From contig CACHEF010000005.1 in assembly GCA_902578775.1 (NCBI GenBank), forward strand, positions 1 through 64,000: a stretch of DNA of 64,000 nucleotides, read 5' to 3'. The translations under genes were made by a program, and so were the position numbers. Below the pieces are notes generated by a model that was not told the DNA's origin, did no database searches, and saw only the letters and a list, made by a program, of their open reading frames with translations. Shown here piece by piece: positions 20,188-30,673 of this stretch; the stretch's first letter is position 1, and each line of letters begins with the position of its first letter. This DNA comes from an uncultured Pelagibacteraceae bacterium (GTDB lineage: Bacteria; Pseudomonadota; Alphaproteobacteria; Pelagibacterales; Pelagibacteraceae).

Positions 20188-20376
20188 CTATCCACATCTA
20201 TTACATCGAATAGTCGCAAACATATCATCCCAGTCAGTCTCTTTTTCTTCTACGTAATCAAGCAAACATCTTAAGGCTTTTGATTGATCTGGAAGATCAT
20301 ATTTATCTACTATCTGTTCTAACATTTTTTCTGAGTCAGAATAAATTTCGAAAGACACATCTTTTTTTTCACTCAT
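20188..20376 (-). CDS. Small conserved-looking CxxC protein, function unknown
   Basis: Not recognised. The 62-residue acidic protein has an N-terminal M-S-E-K-K-D-V-S-F-E-I-Y, a helical stretch (K-M-L-E-Q-I-V-D-K-Y-D-L-P-D-Q-S-K-A-L-R-C) that looks a little like a ribbon-helix-helix segment, and a C-terminal C58-N-R-C61-G. With Cys37 it could bind metal or undergo thiol chemistry. A purine-rich ribosome site (AGGAGA) precedes the ATG. The gap to the downstream convergent gene is 3 bp, and upstream an 81-bp gap separates it from the haloacid dehalogenase gene. Confidence 0.6.
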   Translation of the reverse strand: MSEKKDVSFEIYSDSEKMLEQIVDKYDLPDQSKALRCLLDYVEEKETDWDDMFATIRCNRCG

Positions 20377-20457
20377 ATTTTCTCCTATTAATTATGTCTC
20401 CGCACTTAATACTTTGTATATCAAAAAACATATTTGAATATGTGCTAATTGTCCGAC

Positions 20458-21120
20458 TTAAATTATGTTTAATAGTTCTGATAAATTTTTAATTTCAAAA
20501 TTAGGTTTATAATCTAAGTTATCAAAAATATTCTTATTTCTATTTACCCAAATAGCATTGAAACCATAATTTCCACCACCTGAAACATCCCAAGTATTTG
20601 CACTTAAAAAAGCTATTTCATTTTTTTCTATACGGTATTTATTAATTGGCATGTCGTAAACTTTAGAATCTGGTTTATAAATTCCCACTTGTTCAATTGA
20701 AAAAAGATCATCAAAAACATTATCCAAATTATTGCTTTTGACTAACTCGTTTAATAGGTCAGGAGTTCCGTTAGACAAGATTGCTAATTTAAAATTTTTT
20801 TCTTTGAGATTCTTTAAAACTTCAGGCACTTCTTTAAAAGGAGAGAGAACTTTATATAAATTTAATAATTCATCCTTCATCGAAGGATCTATGTTAAAAG
20901 CTTTCATTGATTTATCTAAACTGTCTTCTGTAATTTTCCAAAAATCTTTATGTCTTTTCATTAAACTTCTAAGCCAGGTGTATTCTAGTTGGGTAGTTCT
21001 CCAAAAGTTTGCAAAACCTTCCCATTTATCTCCAATTTGATCTTTACATTTTTCTGCAGCAGAATTTACGTCAAACAATGTGCCATAAGCATCAAAAATT
21101 ATTGCTTTAATATTTTTCAT
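20458..21120 (-). CDS. Haloacid dehalogenase type II-like HAD hydrolase
   Basis: The 220-residue protein has the HAD nucleophile F-D10-A-Y-G-T-L-F-D, the L-S-N-G-T-P motif II, a Lys in Y-K-P-D-S-K, and S-A-N-T-W-D-V-S-G-G, which is the pattern of L-2-haloacid dehalogenases (F-x-S-x-N-x-W-D-x-x-G). It may hydrolyse 2-haloacids; phosphatase activity on another substrate is an alternative. It diverges from rsmE with 17 bp between start codons. Confidence 0.85.
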   Translation of the reverse strand: MKNIKAIIFDAYGTLFDVNSAAEKCKDQIGDKWEGFANFWRTTQLEYTWLRSLMKRHKDFWKITEDSLDKSMKAFNIDPSMKDELLNLYKVLSPFKEVPEVLKNLKEKNFKLAILSNGTPDLLNELVKSNNLDNVFDDLFSIEQVGIYKPDSKVYDMPINKYRIEKNEIAFLSANTWDVSGGGNYGFNAIWVNRNKNIFDNLDYKPNFEIKNLSELLNII

Positions 21121-21137
21121 AAATTAACTTAACACAA

Positions 21138-21839
21138 ATGAGTAATATAAGATTATTTTTTTCAGCAGCATTATCTTCAGAGATGATTGAAAAATTAGAT
21201 AAGTCTCAATCGCATTATTTAACTAAAGTAATGAGAGTTAAAGAAAATGAAGTTTTTTCTTTATTTAATAAAAATGGAGAGTGGGAGGCAAAAATATTAG
21301 GAATATCAAAAAATATTGTTGAGTTTAAAATACTTAAGCAACTTAGACAAAAAGAAAATACCAAAGAATTGTGGTTGGCATTTTCTCCTATTAAATCGAA
21401 TTATCAAAACTTTATGATCCAAAAAGCAACAGAACTTGGTGTAACTAAATTTTTACCAATTATTTTTGACCGTACAGTGGTTAGAAAAATTAATAAAGAG
21501 CGCTTAGAAAAAATTCTAATTGAGGCGAGTGAACAATCAAACCGTATCAATGTGCCAACAATTGAGGATGCCCAATATTTAGATGGCTTTTTAAAAAAAA
21601 ATTTGATGGATTTAATTTTTACAGATTTAAATACCAATAATAATAAAATTGATAAATCAAAACTCACAGACAAGCCAGTTTGTATTATTGTAGGCCCAGA
21701 GGGTGATTTTTCAGAAGCTGAAAGAGAGGAGATTCTTGCTTTTAAAGGTGTTCAGTCTATTAAAATAAATGAGAATATTTTAAGATCAGAAACAGCAGTT
21801 ATTTCTGCTATTTCAATCATAAATTATGTGATTAATTGA
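21138..21839 (+). CDS. rsmE: 16S rRNA (uracil-1498-N3)-methyltransferase
   Basis: SPOUT-class methyltransferase that modifies U1498 of 16S rRNA. The 233 residues include an N-terminal PUA-like part (H-Y-L-T-K-V-M-R-V), K-A-T-E-L-G-V-T-K-F-L-P, E-Q-S-N-R and the knot motif V-G-P-E-G-D-F-S-E-A-E plus L-R-S-E-T-A. Length is normal. Followed by a 60-bp gap and the cytochrome oxidase operon. Confidence 0.95.
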   Translation: MSNIRLFFSAALSSEMIEKLDKSQSHYLTKVMRVKENEVFSLFNKNGEWEAKILGISKNIVEFKILKQLRQKENTKELWLAFSPIKSNYQNFMIQKATELGVTKFLPIIFDRTVVRKINKERLEKILIEASEQSNRINVPTIEDAQYLDGFLKKNLMDLIFTDLNTNNNKIDKSKLTDKPVCIIVGPEGDFSEAEREEILAFKGVQSIKINENILRSETAVISAISIINYVIN

Positions 21840-21899
21840 TAAATTGTCGCGAAAAGTAAAGTGTAATTTTAACAAAAGAGCTTTATATAGCTATTAAAA

Positions 21900-24349
<2,450 letters not shown>

Positions 24350-24369
24350 TAAGAGTGTAAAAAAAACTA

Positions 24370-25281
24370 ATGAGTAATTCGAGGATAAAGAAAAGAAGTT
24401 TAAGTCAGGAGGATTTATTTAATTTTTCTGAACTGTTTAAGCTAATGAAGCCTAGGGTAATGTCATTAGTAATTTTTACTTGTGCAGTTGGGTTATTAAC
24501 TTCACCAAATCTTGTATCAACAAAAGAAGCTATCATAGGAATTTTATTAGTTTCTATTGGAGCAGGTGCGGCTGGTGCACTTAATATGTGGTATGAGTCT
24601 GATCTTGATGCTTTAATGACAAGAACTTGTTTAAGACCTATACCAACTGGAAAGGTTAATAGAAATCAAGCTCTTATTTTAGGTGTTACATTATCTATTA
24701 TCTCTGTAGTAGCTTTAGATTATTTTACTAATAGAATTTCAGCAGCCATTTTGCTTTTAACGATCCTATTTTACGTTTTTGTTTATACAATTTGGTTAAA
24801 AAGAAGAACCCCACAAAATATTGTTATTGGTGGAGCCGCAGGTGCTTTTCCTCCTGTAATTGGTTGGACTATTGCCACTGGGTCCTTATCTGTAGAACCA
24901 TTAACATTTTTTTTAATAATATTTTTTTGGACACCTTCGCATTTTTGGGCTTTGAGCTTGTACAAATCAGATGATTATAAAAAAGCAAATATACCAATGT
25001 TACCTCTGACTAATGGAGTTCAGAGCACTAAGAATAATATATTTGTTTATTCGTTATTAATGTTGCCAGTAATTATTTTTCCTTTTTGGATAAATTTTGT
25101 AGGTTTTGTTTTTTTAATTCCAGCATTGTTATTAACTCTTTATTATAATTTTTTATGTTATGAACTTTATAAATTTAAGAAAAATAAGTTCGACCCAAAA
25201 AAAGCTAAATCAATATTTGGATATTCAATTTTATATTTATTTTTAGTTTTTGTGCTTTTTCTAATAGATAAAATTATATGA
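24370..25281 (+). CDS. ctaB: Protoheme IX farnesyltransferase (heme O synthase)
   Basis: Membrane UbiA-superfamily enzyme that adds a farnesyl chain to heme B, the first step to heme A for the oxidase. The 303 residues show K-P-R-V near the start and N-M-W-Y-E-S-D-L-D-A-L-M-T-R-T as the NxxxDxxxD motif, plus R-P-I-P-T-G. Its stop overlaps the 41-aa gene (ATGA). Confidence 0.97.
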   Translation: MSNSRIKKRSLSQEDLFNFSELFKLMKPRVMSLVIFTCAVGLLTSPNLVSTKEAIIGILLVSIGAGAAGALNMWYESDLDALMTRTCLRPIPTGKVNRNQALILGVTLSIISVVALDYFTNRISAAILLLTILFYVFVYTIWLKRRTPQNIVIGGAAGAFPPVIGWTIATGSLSVEPLTFFLIIFFWTPSHFWALSLYKSDDYKKANIPMLPLTNGVQSTKNNIFVYSLLMLPVIIFPFWINFVGFVFLIPALLLTLYYNFLCYELYKFKKNKFDPKKAKSIFGYSILYLFLVFVLFLIDKII

Positions 25282-25403
25282 TTACACCTGATAAAAAAAC
25301 AAAGAAAAAAAATATCCTAACTGCTTTAGCAATAATTGCCTTTATGATTTTCCTTTTCTTTTTTACGCTTTACAACACAGGAGTATTTGAAAGATCAATA
25401 TGA
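25278..25403 (+). CDS. CoxF-like 41-residue membrane protein
   Basis: A short reading frame between ctaB and ctaG, coupled to both by ATGA overlaps (25278-25281 and 25400-25403). It encodes a Lys-rich N-terminal tail (residues 5-11), one hydrophobic helix (about 14-31) and a short tail with Y-N-T-G-V-F-E-R. Many alphaproteobacteria have a tiny single-helix protein (CoxF) at this exact position, so a role in oxidase assembly is likely by context. The tight overlaps argue that it is translated. Confidence 0.75.
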   Translation: MITPDKKTKKKNILTALAIIAFMIFLFFFTLYNTGVFERSI

Positions 25404-25933
25404 TGCAAAAAAAGAAACTTACCCCTTTAATATTATCAGGAATTTTTATTTTAATGTTAGGTTTGTCATATGCAGCTGTGCCTCTGTATGATTTGTTTTG
25501 CAGAGTAACCGGTTTTGGTGGAACTACTCAAATTTCTAATGACGCTCCAAAGTTAGTATTAAACAAAGTTGTGAGCGTTAGATTTGATACTAATGTAAAT
25601 AATTTACCATGGGAATTTAAAGCTAAAAAAAATGTTATTGATGTGAAAGTTGGTCAGGTCAATAAAATTGAGTTTGAAGTTGAGAATTATAGTAATGAAC
25701 CCACAGCTGGTGTTGCTAGTTTTAATGTTTCACCTTCAAGTTTTGGAAAATATTATAGTAAATTGGGCTGTTTCTGCTTTGAAAAACAAGAATTAAAAGC
25801 AGGAGAAAAAGCGACATTTGTGATGACTTTTTACTTGGACCCCGAAATGGTCAATGATCCATCAGTAAAAAACTTAGAAGATGTAACTATGTCTTATACT
25901 TTTTTCTCGACAGATTATTATAAACAATCATAA
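25400..25933 (+). CDS. ctaG: Cytochrome c oxidase assembly protein CtaG/Cox11
   Basis: Membrane-anchored copper chaperone that delivers CuB to subunit I. The 177 residues have one N-terminal helix, Y-A-A-V-P-L-Y-D-L-F-C-R after it, and the copper motif L-G-C-F-C-F-E near residue 133. ATG at 25400 or the adjacent ATG at 25403 can serve as start. Confidence 0.96.
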   Translation: MMQKKKLTPLILSGIFILMLGLSYAAVPLYDLFCRVTGFGGTTQISNDAPKLVLNKVVSVRFDTNVNNLPWEFKAKKNVIDVKVGQVNKIEFEVENYSNEPTAGVASFNVSPSSFGKYYSKLGCFCFEKQELKAGEKATFVMTFYLDPEMVNDPSVKNLEDVTMSYTFFSTDYYKQS

Positions 25934-25941
25934 TTCAAAAA

Positions 25942-26730
25942 ATGTCAGCTGAAAAAAAACATGATTATCACTTAGTGGACCCAAGTCCTTGGCCTATTTA
26001 TGTATCATTTTCATGTTTAGTTCTGGCTTTGGGATCAGTTTATTATCTACATACAGATGTTTCTTGGGGCATGTATTTAGGGTTAGCGCTATTAATTTAT
26101 GGAGCGTATATGTGGTTTAGAGACGTTGTAATTGAAGCTGAACATCAAGGACATCATACGCCCGTAGTGCAGATACATCACCGATATGGAATGACACTGT
26201 TTATTGCATCTGAGGTAATGTTTTTTGTAGCATGGTTTTGGGCCTATTTTGATGTGAGTCTATTTCCAAATGAATTTGTTGGATATGTTTGGCCGCCCAA
26301 AGATATTCAAACATTTGATCCTTGGGATATTCCATTGATAAATACTTTAATATTACTTCTATCTGGAACTACTGTAACTTGGTCACATCATGCGCTAATA
26401 GAAGGCGATAGAAAAAGTTTTATTCAAGGCTTATGGCTAACTGTAATTTTAGGTTTTTGTTTTACTCTATTACAAATTTATGAATATCAACACGCTTCAT
26501 TCTCTTTCTCAGACCATATTTATGGATCAGTATTTTATATGGCAACAGGATTTCATGGCTTCCACGTACTTGTTGGAACTATATTTCTAGCTGTTTGCTT
26601 ATTTAGAGGTAAAAGAGGACATTTTACTAAAGACCATCATTTTGGTTTTGAGGCTGCAGCATGGTATTGGCACTTTGTTGATGTTGTTTGGCTTTTTTTA
26701 TTTGCAGCAATTTATATTTGGGGAAGTTAA
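25942..26730 (+). CDS. coxC: Cytochrome c oxidase subunit III
   Basis: Core membrane subunit of the aa3 oxidase, 262 residues with seven predicted helices. Typical stretches are H-D-Y-H-L-V-D-P-S-P-W-P, E-V-M-F-F-V-A-W-F-W-A-Y-F, G-F-H-G-F-H-V-L-V-G and A-A-A-W-Y-W-H-F-V-D-V-V-W-L. It does not pump protons itself but stabilises turnover. surf1 follows with almost no gap. Confidence 0.97.
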   Translation: MSAEKKHDYHLVDPSPWPIYVSFSCLVLALGSVYYLHTDVSWGMYLGLALLIYGAYMWFRDVVIEAEHQGHHTPVVQIHHRYGMTLFIASEVMFFVAWFWAYFDVSLFPNEFVGYVWPPKDIQTFDPWDIPLINTLILLLSGTTVTWSHHALIEGDRKSFIQGLWLTVILGFCFTLLQIYEYQHASFSFSDHIYGSVFYMATGFHGFHVLVGTIFLAVCLFRGKRGHFTKDHHFGFEAAAWYWHFVDVVWLFLFAAIYIWGS

Positions 26731-26740
26731 TTTTTGGCCT

Positions 26741-27394
26741 TTGAGACATAAATTTTTATTTTCTGTATTTATAATTTTTTTTATTTTTATTTTCTTTTCA
26801 CTTGGTTTGTGGCAAATAATTAGATTAAATTGGAAGAATAATTTAATTTTAGAAATTGAAAACTCTTTAAAAAATCCACCAGTAGAACTAACTCAATCTA
26901 ATAAAGAAAATTATTTAAAAATCGAGACATCTGGAAAAATAGACTTTGATAAACAAATTTATTTATACAATTTAAATGATAATGGAACACCTGGTTTTGA
27001 AGTCATTAATCCAATTTTAATTGATGATGAAAATTTTTTAATAAATAGAGGCTGGATTCCTTTTGAAAAAAAAAATATAAAAGAGATAAACAATTTTGAC
27101 GAAAACAAGATTATTGGAACTTTAAAATTACAAGGAAGAAAAAATATTTTTAAACCTGATAATGATTTAGAGAAAAACTATTGGTTCAGTTTAAATAGAG
27201 AGGATATTTTAAAGTTTACTGGTAAAGAGTTTTCAGAATATATAATATATCTAAATGGAAATTATCAGTTTCCTAAACCAAAAAAAATTACTGCTAATAT
27301 TTCTAACAATCATAAAAAATACGCTATAACATGGTTTTCATTAGCGATTTCAATTCTTTTGCTATATCTATATTTTAGAAAAAAGAATTATTAA
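26741..27394 (+). CDS. surf1: SURF1 family oxidase assembly protein
   Basis: Assists heme A insertion into cytochrome c oxidase. Two terminal membrane helices are seen (about residues 4-24 and 195-212 from the proposed start), with L-G-L-W-Q, then G-F-E-V-I-N-P and N-R-G-W-I-P-F, typical of SURF1. The start is uncertain: no ATG or GTG fits after coxC, so the TTG at 26741 (protein about 217 residues) is proposed. The frame stays open into coxC to 26642, but that would add sequence unlike the family. Confidence 0.85.
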   Translation: MRHKFLFSVFIIFFIFIFFSLGLWQIIRLNWKNNLILEIENSLKNPPVELTQSNKENYLKIETSGKIDFDKQIYLYNLNDNGTPGFEVINPILIDDENFLINRGWIPFEKKNIKEINNFDENKIIGTLKLQGRKNIFKPDNDLEKNYWFSLNREDILKFTGKEFSEYIIYLNGNYQFPKPKKITANISNNHKKYAITWFSLAISILLLYLYFRKKNY

Positions 27395-28768
27395 ATGAAT
27401 TATATTAGTACAAGAAATAATCAGAAAAACTTTACTTTTAAAGATGTTTTCCTCAAAGGTTTGGCAGATGATGGAGGGCTTTTTGTACCCAAATCAATTG
27501 AACCATTTAAAGAAGAGGAACTAGATAATCTAAAAAACCTTAGTTACAATAATTTAGCGGCTGAAATAATTTATCCATTCATAGGGGATTTCATGACTAA
27601 AGGTGACTTAGCCTCTATGATTTCAAAATCATATTCAAATTTTAGATCTAACGATGTAGTTAAAATCTCAGATCTAGGAGATTTAAAAATATTAGAACTA
27701 TTTCACGGACCCACACTTGCTTTTAAAGATATCGCAATGCAACTAATAGGTAATTTTTATCAATATTATTTAGGCAGTGATCAAAAAAAAATTAATGTAA
27801 TAGTAGCAACTTCAGGTGATACTGGTGCAGCTGCTATAGACGCTTTAAAAGGAAAAAATAATTTGAATGTTTTTGTATTACACCCAAATAATAAAATTTC
27901 ACCAGTGCAAAGAAGACTAATGACAATACATGAAGAGAGAAATGTATTTAATATCGCGATAGATGGTAATTTTGACGATTGCCAAAATTTGGTAAAAGCA
28001 ATGTTTAATGATGAAAAATTTTCTAAAGAAATTAATATGTCAGGCGTAAATTCAATTAATTGGGCAAGAATTATTGCTCAAGCAGTATACTACTTTTATG
28101 CTTCTTTCAAAGTTGGGGATGGTCAACCTTTATCTTTTTCTGTTCCAACAGGAAACTTTGGTGATATTTACGCTGGCTACTTAGCAAAAAAACTAGGTCT
28201 TCCAATTGATAAACTAATCGTGGCTACAAATAAAAATGACATACTGCATAGAGCTATATCTGGTGGTGATTATAGTCAAAAGAAAGTGGAGGAAACAAAT
28301 ACACCAAGTATGGACATACAAATAGCAAGTAATTTCGAAAGGCTTTTATACGATGTTAAAAATTGTAACTCAGAAGCTACAAAGGATGTAATGGCTGAAA
28401 TAAAAGATAACACTTATAAAATTGATAAAAACGATCTAAACAAAATAAAAAAGAATTTTATATCTGAAATGCTTGATGAAAACGAAACTATTGAAATGAT
28501 AAAAACTATCAATAATGAACATCAGATAGTAGTTGATCCGCATACCGCAGTAGGTGTTGGTGCTGTTAGAAAATTAGGATTGGAAAAAAATTGTGTTGTG
28601 TTATCAACTGCACACCCGTGTAAATTTCCGAAAGCAATAGAAGATGCAATTTCAAAAACTGAAAATTTACCAGAAAATCTTAAATATGTTAATGACAGAA
28701 AAGAAAAATTTGAACTTCTGTCAAATGATATTGAAAAAGTTAAAAAATATGTGACGAATTCGATATGA
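27395..28768 (+). CDS. thrC: Threonine synthase
   Basis: PLP enzyme converting O-phosphohomoserine to threonine. The 457 residues start M-N-Y-I-S-T-R, with H-G-P-T-L-A-F-K111-D-I-A holding the PLP lysine, A-T-S-G-D-T-G-A-A-A, and P-T-G-N-F-G-D-I near residue 250. Starts directly after surf1 and ends inside the ATGA shared with the peroxiredoxin. thrB lies on the other strand at 29707. Confidence 0.97.
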   Translation: MNYISTRNNQKNFTFKDVFLKGLADDGGLFVPKSIEPFKEEELDNLKNLSYNNLAAEIIYPFIGDFMTKGDLASMISKSYSNFRSNDVVKISDLGDLKILELFHGPTLAFKDIAMQLIGNFYQYYLGSDQKKINVIVATSGDTGAAAIDALKGKNNLNVFVLHPNNKISPVQRRLMTIHEERNVFNIAIDGNFDDCQNLVKAMFNDEKFSKEINMSGVNSINWARIIAQAVYYFYASFKVGDGQPLSFSVPTGNFGDIYAGYLAKKLGLPIDKLIVATNKNDILHRAISGGDYSQKKVEETNTPSMDIQIASNFERLLYDVKNCNSEATKDVMAEIKDNTYKIDKNDLNKIKKNFISEMLDENETIEMIKTINNEHQIVVDPHTAVGVGAVRKLGLEKNCVVLSTAHPCKFPKAIEDAISKTENLPENLKYVNDRKEKFELLSNDIEKVKKYVTNSI

Positions 28769-29253
28769 AACTTAAAATAAAAGATCAATTACCAGACACT
28801 GAGATTTTTCAACTTGTTGATGGAGAACCTCAAAAAAGCAAATTAAGAGAAGCTATTGGTAATGGTAAAGTTGTTTTGTTTGGTTTACCAGGGGCATTTA
28901 CATCAACTTGCTCCAAACTTCATTTACCAGGTTTTGTAGCAAATGCAGAAAAAATTAAAGCAAAAGGAATAGAAAATATATTTTGTTTATCAGTAAATGA
29001 TCCTTATGTGATGAATGGTTGGGGAGAGATAAATAATACTGGAGATAAAATTAAAATGATTTCTGATCCATATTTGTTATTTACTAAAGCAATCGGAGCA
29101 GAAGTTGATCGTAATGCAAAAGGAATGGGAATTAGATCAAATCGTTATCTAATGGTCATTGAAAATTTCATAGTTGTTAATATTCATGTAGAAAAAGAAA
29201 CTAAAGAATGTGGTTTAACGTCAGCAGAGAACTTATTAAATAATCTAATCTAG
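28765..29253 (+). CDS. Peroxiredoxin (Prx5/AhpE-like, redoxin family)
   Basis: Thiol peroxidase of 162 residues. P42-G-A-F-T46-S-T-C49 is the PxxxTxxC peroxidatic site, and a later G-A-E-V-D-R and S-N-R-Y match the Prx5 group. A Cys near residue 149 (K-E-C-G-L-T) could resolve the sulfenic acid. It probably reduces peroxides with glutathione or thioredoxin. Overlaps thrC by 4 bp. A GC-rich hairpin follows at once. Confidence 0.9.
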   Translation: MKLKIKDQLPDTEIFQLVDGEPQKSKLREAIGNGKVVLFGLPGAFTSTCSKLHLPGFVANAEKIKAKGIENIFCLSVNDPYVMNGWGEINNTGDKIKMISDPYLLFTKAIGAEVDRNAKGMGIRSNRYLMVIENFIVVNIHVEKETKECGLTSAENLLNNLI

Positions 29254-29280
29254 GCAGGGCAGTTCTGTTGCCAGGTGCCC
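29254..29280. other. GC-rich structured element between convergent genes
   Basis: In a very AT-rich setting this 27-base stretch is about two-thirds G+C. GGGCA (29257-29261) can pair with TGCCC (29276-29280). Alternatively GGCA (29258-29261) can pair with TGCC (29269-29272) around a 7-nt loop. It fills the gap between the peroxiredoxin stop and the rnhA stop. No T run follows on either strand, so it is not a standard terminator. It may still stop or protect the 3' ends of both transcripts. Confidence 0.5.
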
Positions 29281-29284
29281 TTAA

Positions 29285-29707
29285 CTATAAGTTAGCAGCA
29301 TCTTTAGCTAGTAAATCTACCTTATTGTTTAATTCATCAGTTGAGTGTGCTTTTACCCAATTCCAACTTATTTCAAATTCATTATTAAGTAGATCTAACT
29401 CTGTCCAAAGTTCTTTATTGCTCACTTCTTTTCTGTTTGCAGTTTTCCATCCATTTTTTTTCCAATTATGTATCCACTCAGTTATTCCAGACTTTACATA
29501 TTTAGAGTCTGTGAAAATTTGAACTTTACTTCCTTTTGGAATTTTTTTAAGAGCCTCTATAGGTGCTAATAATTCCATCTGATTATTTGTAGTGTCTTTT
29601 TTATTTCCTGTTATTTCGGTTTTTTTTCCTTCATTTAATATAATTGCAGCCCAACCACCTTTACCTGGATTTCCTATACATGAACCGTCAGTGTATATTT
29701 TTATCAT
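29285..29707 (-). CDS. rnhA: Ribonuclease HI
   Basis: Degrades the RNA strand of RNA-DNA hybrids. The 140 residues show Y-T-D7-G-S-C-I-G-N-P-G, N-N-Q-M-E-L with the catalytic Glu, F-T-D-S-K-Y-V and W-V-K-A-H-S; length is typical of type 1 RNase HI. Last gene of a long minus-strand series, overlapping the thrB stop region by one base. Confidence 0.96.
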   Translation of the reverse strand: MIKIYTDGSCIGNPGKGGWAAIILNEGKKTEITGNKKDTTNNQMELLAPIEALKKIPKGSKVQIFTDSKYVKSGITEWIHNWKKNGWKTANRKEVSNKELWTELDLLNNEFEISWNWVKAHSTDELNNKVDLLAKDAANL

Positions 29708-30672
29708 TAATTTAGATAATCTTTATAAGTTTTTAAATTATTATGTATCACTAATTTTTGATAATATTCTCTTGGATCTTTAATCTTTATCAAAGCAGTT
29801 TTTGGAGTATTTGTATAGTCGTAAAGTCTAGTAAGAAAATATCTCATTGCAGCTCCACGACATAAAATATTTAGTGAATTTTTTTCTCTTAGCGAGATAT
29901 GTTTTATACTTTCATATCCTCTAATTAAATTTTTTACCTTTTTTTTGTTTATACTAAATTTTGTTTTATTTTTATCAAAACATAGTGCATTTACACATAT
30001 AGCAATCTCGTACATATAGTAATCATTAGCTGCAAAATAAAAATCAATAACACCAGAAAGTTTGTTATTTTTAAAAAAAATATTATCTATAAATAAATCT
30101 CCATGAATTATCCCTTTTGGTAATTTTTTGGGCCATTTTTTTTTAATATCTTTAAAGTTAATTTTTAAAAATTTTTCTAAATTAGTAAATTTTTTTGATT
30201 TAAATTTTATACTATTAAATAAAGGATTAAGATTTTTAATACCCATAGAGTTTTTTCTAAAAAGTTTAATTTTATTCGTAGATAAATGCATTTGTGCAAT
30301 CATTTTTCCTATCTCATAACAATTTTTTTGATTAAGAGATTTTTTATCCTTTCCATCAAGAAAAGAAACAATACAACCAGTTTTATTTTTGATGTTTATT
30401 TGGTAATTTCCATTTTTGTTTTTGATAGGTTTTGGACAATTAATTTTATAAGTATTTAATTGATCCATTAGTTTCATAAAAAATGGTATTTCTTTTTTAG
30501 AAACTCTTTTCTCAAAAATTGTAAGTATGAATTTATTTTTCTTTGATTTTAATAAATAATTTGTATTTTCAATTCCTTGTTTAATACCTTTGAAACTGAT
30601 TATTTTGTCAATTTCAAACTTATTATTAATATATAAAATATCCTTATTATATATCTTTGTATAAACAGCCAT
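29707..30672 (-). CDS. thrB: Homoserine kinase (APH-fold, alphaproteobacterial type)
   Basis: Phosphorylates homoserine for threonine synthesis. The 321-residue protein has the aminoglycoside/choline kinase fold: G-I-E-N-T-N-Y-L-L near residue 33, the catalytic I-H-G-D-L-F-I-D-N-I-F and the metal-binding V-I-D-F-Y-F-A. This form, unrelated to the GHMP-type ThrB, is standard in alphaproteobacteria. It lies 1 bp from ispH, the usual neighbour. Supplies the substrate for thrC at 27395. Confidence 0.93.
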   Translation of the reverse strand: MAVYTKIYNKDILYINNKFEIDKIISFKGIKQGIENTNYLLKSKKNKFILTIFEKRVSKKEIPFFMKLMDQLNTYKINCPKPIKNKNGNYQINIKNKTGCIVSFLDGKDKKSLNQKNCYEIGKMIAQMHLSTNKIKLFRKNSMGIKNLNPLFNSIKFKSKKFTNLEKFLKINFKDIKKKWPKKLPKGIIHGDLFIDNIFFKNNKLSGVIDFYFAANDYYMYEIAICVNALCFDKNKTKFSINKKKVKNLIRGYESIKHISLREKNSLNILCRGAAMRYFLTRLYDYTNTPKTALIKIKDPREYYQKLVIHNNLKTYKDYLN

Positions 30673-30673
30673 T

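Noticed and set aside
21844-21856. TTGTCGCGAAAAG upstream of coxB as a RegA-type operator
   Set aside because: The GTCGC core is suggestive, but it is a single short match and I cannot confirm a consensus.
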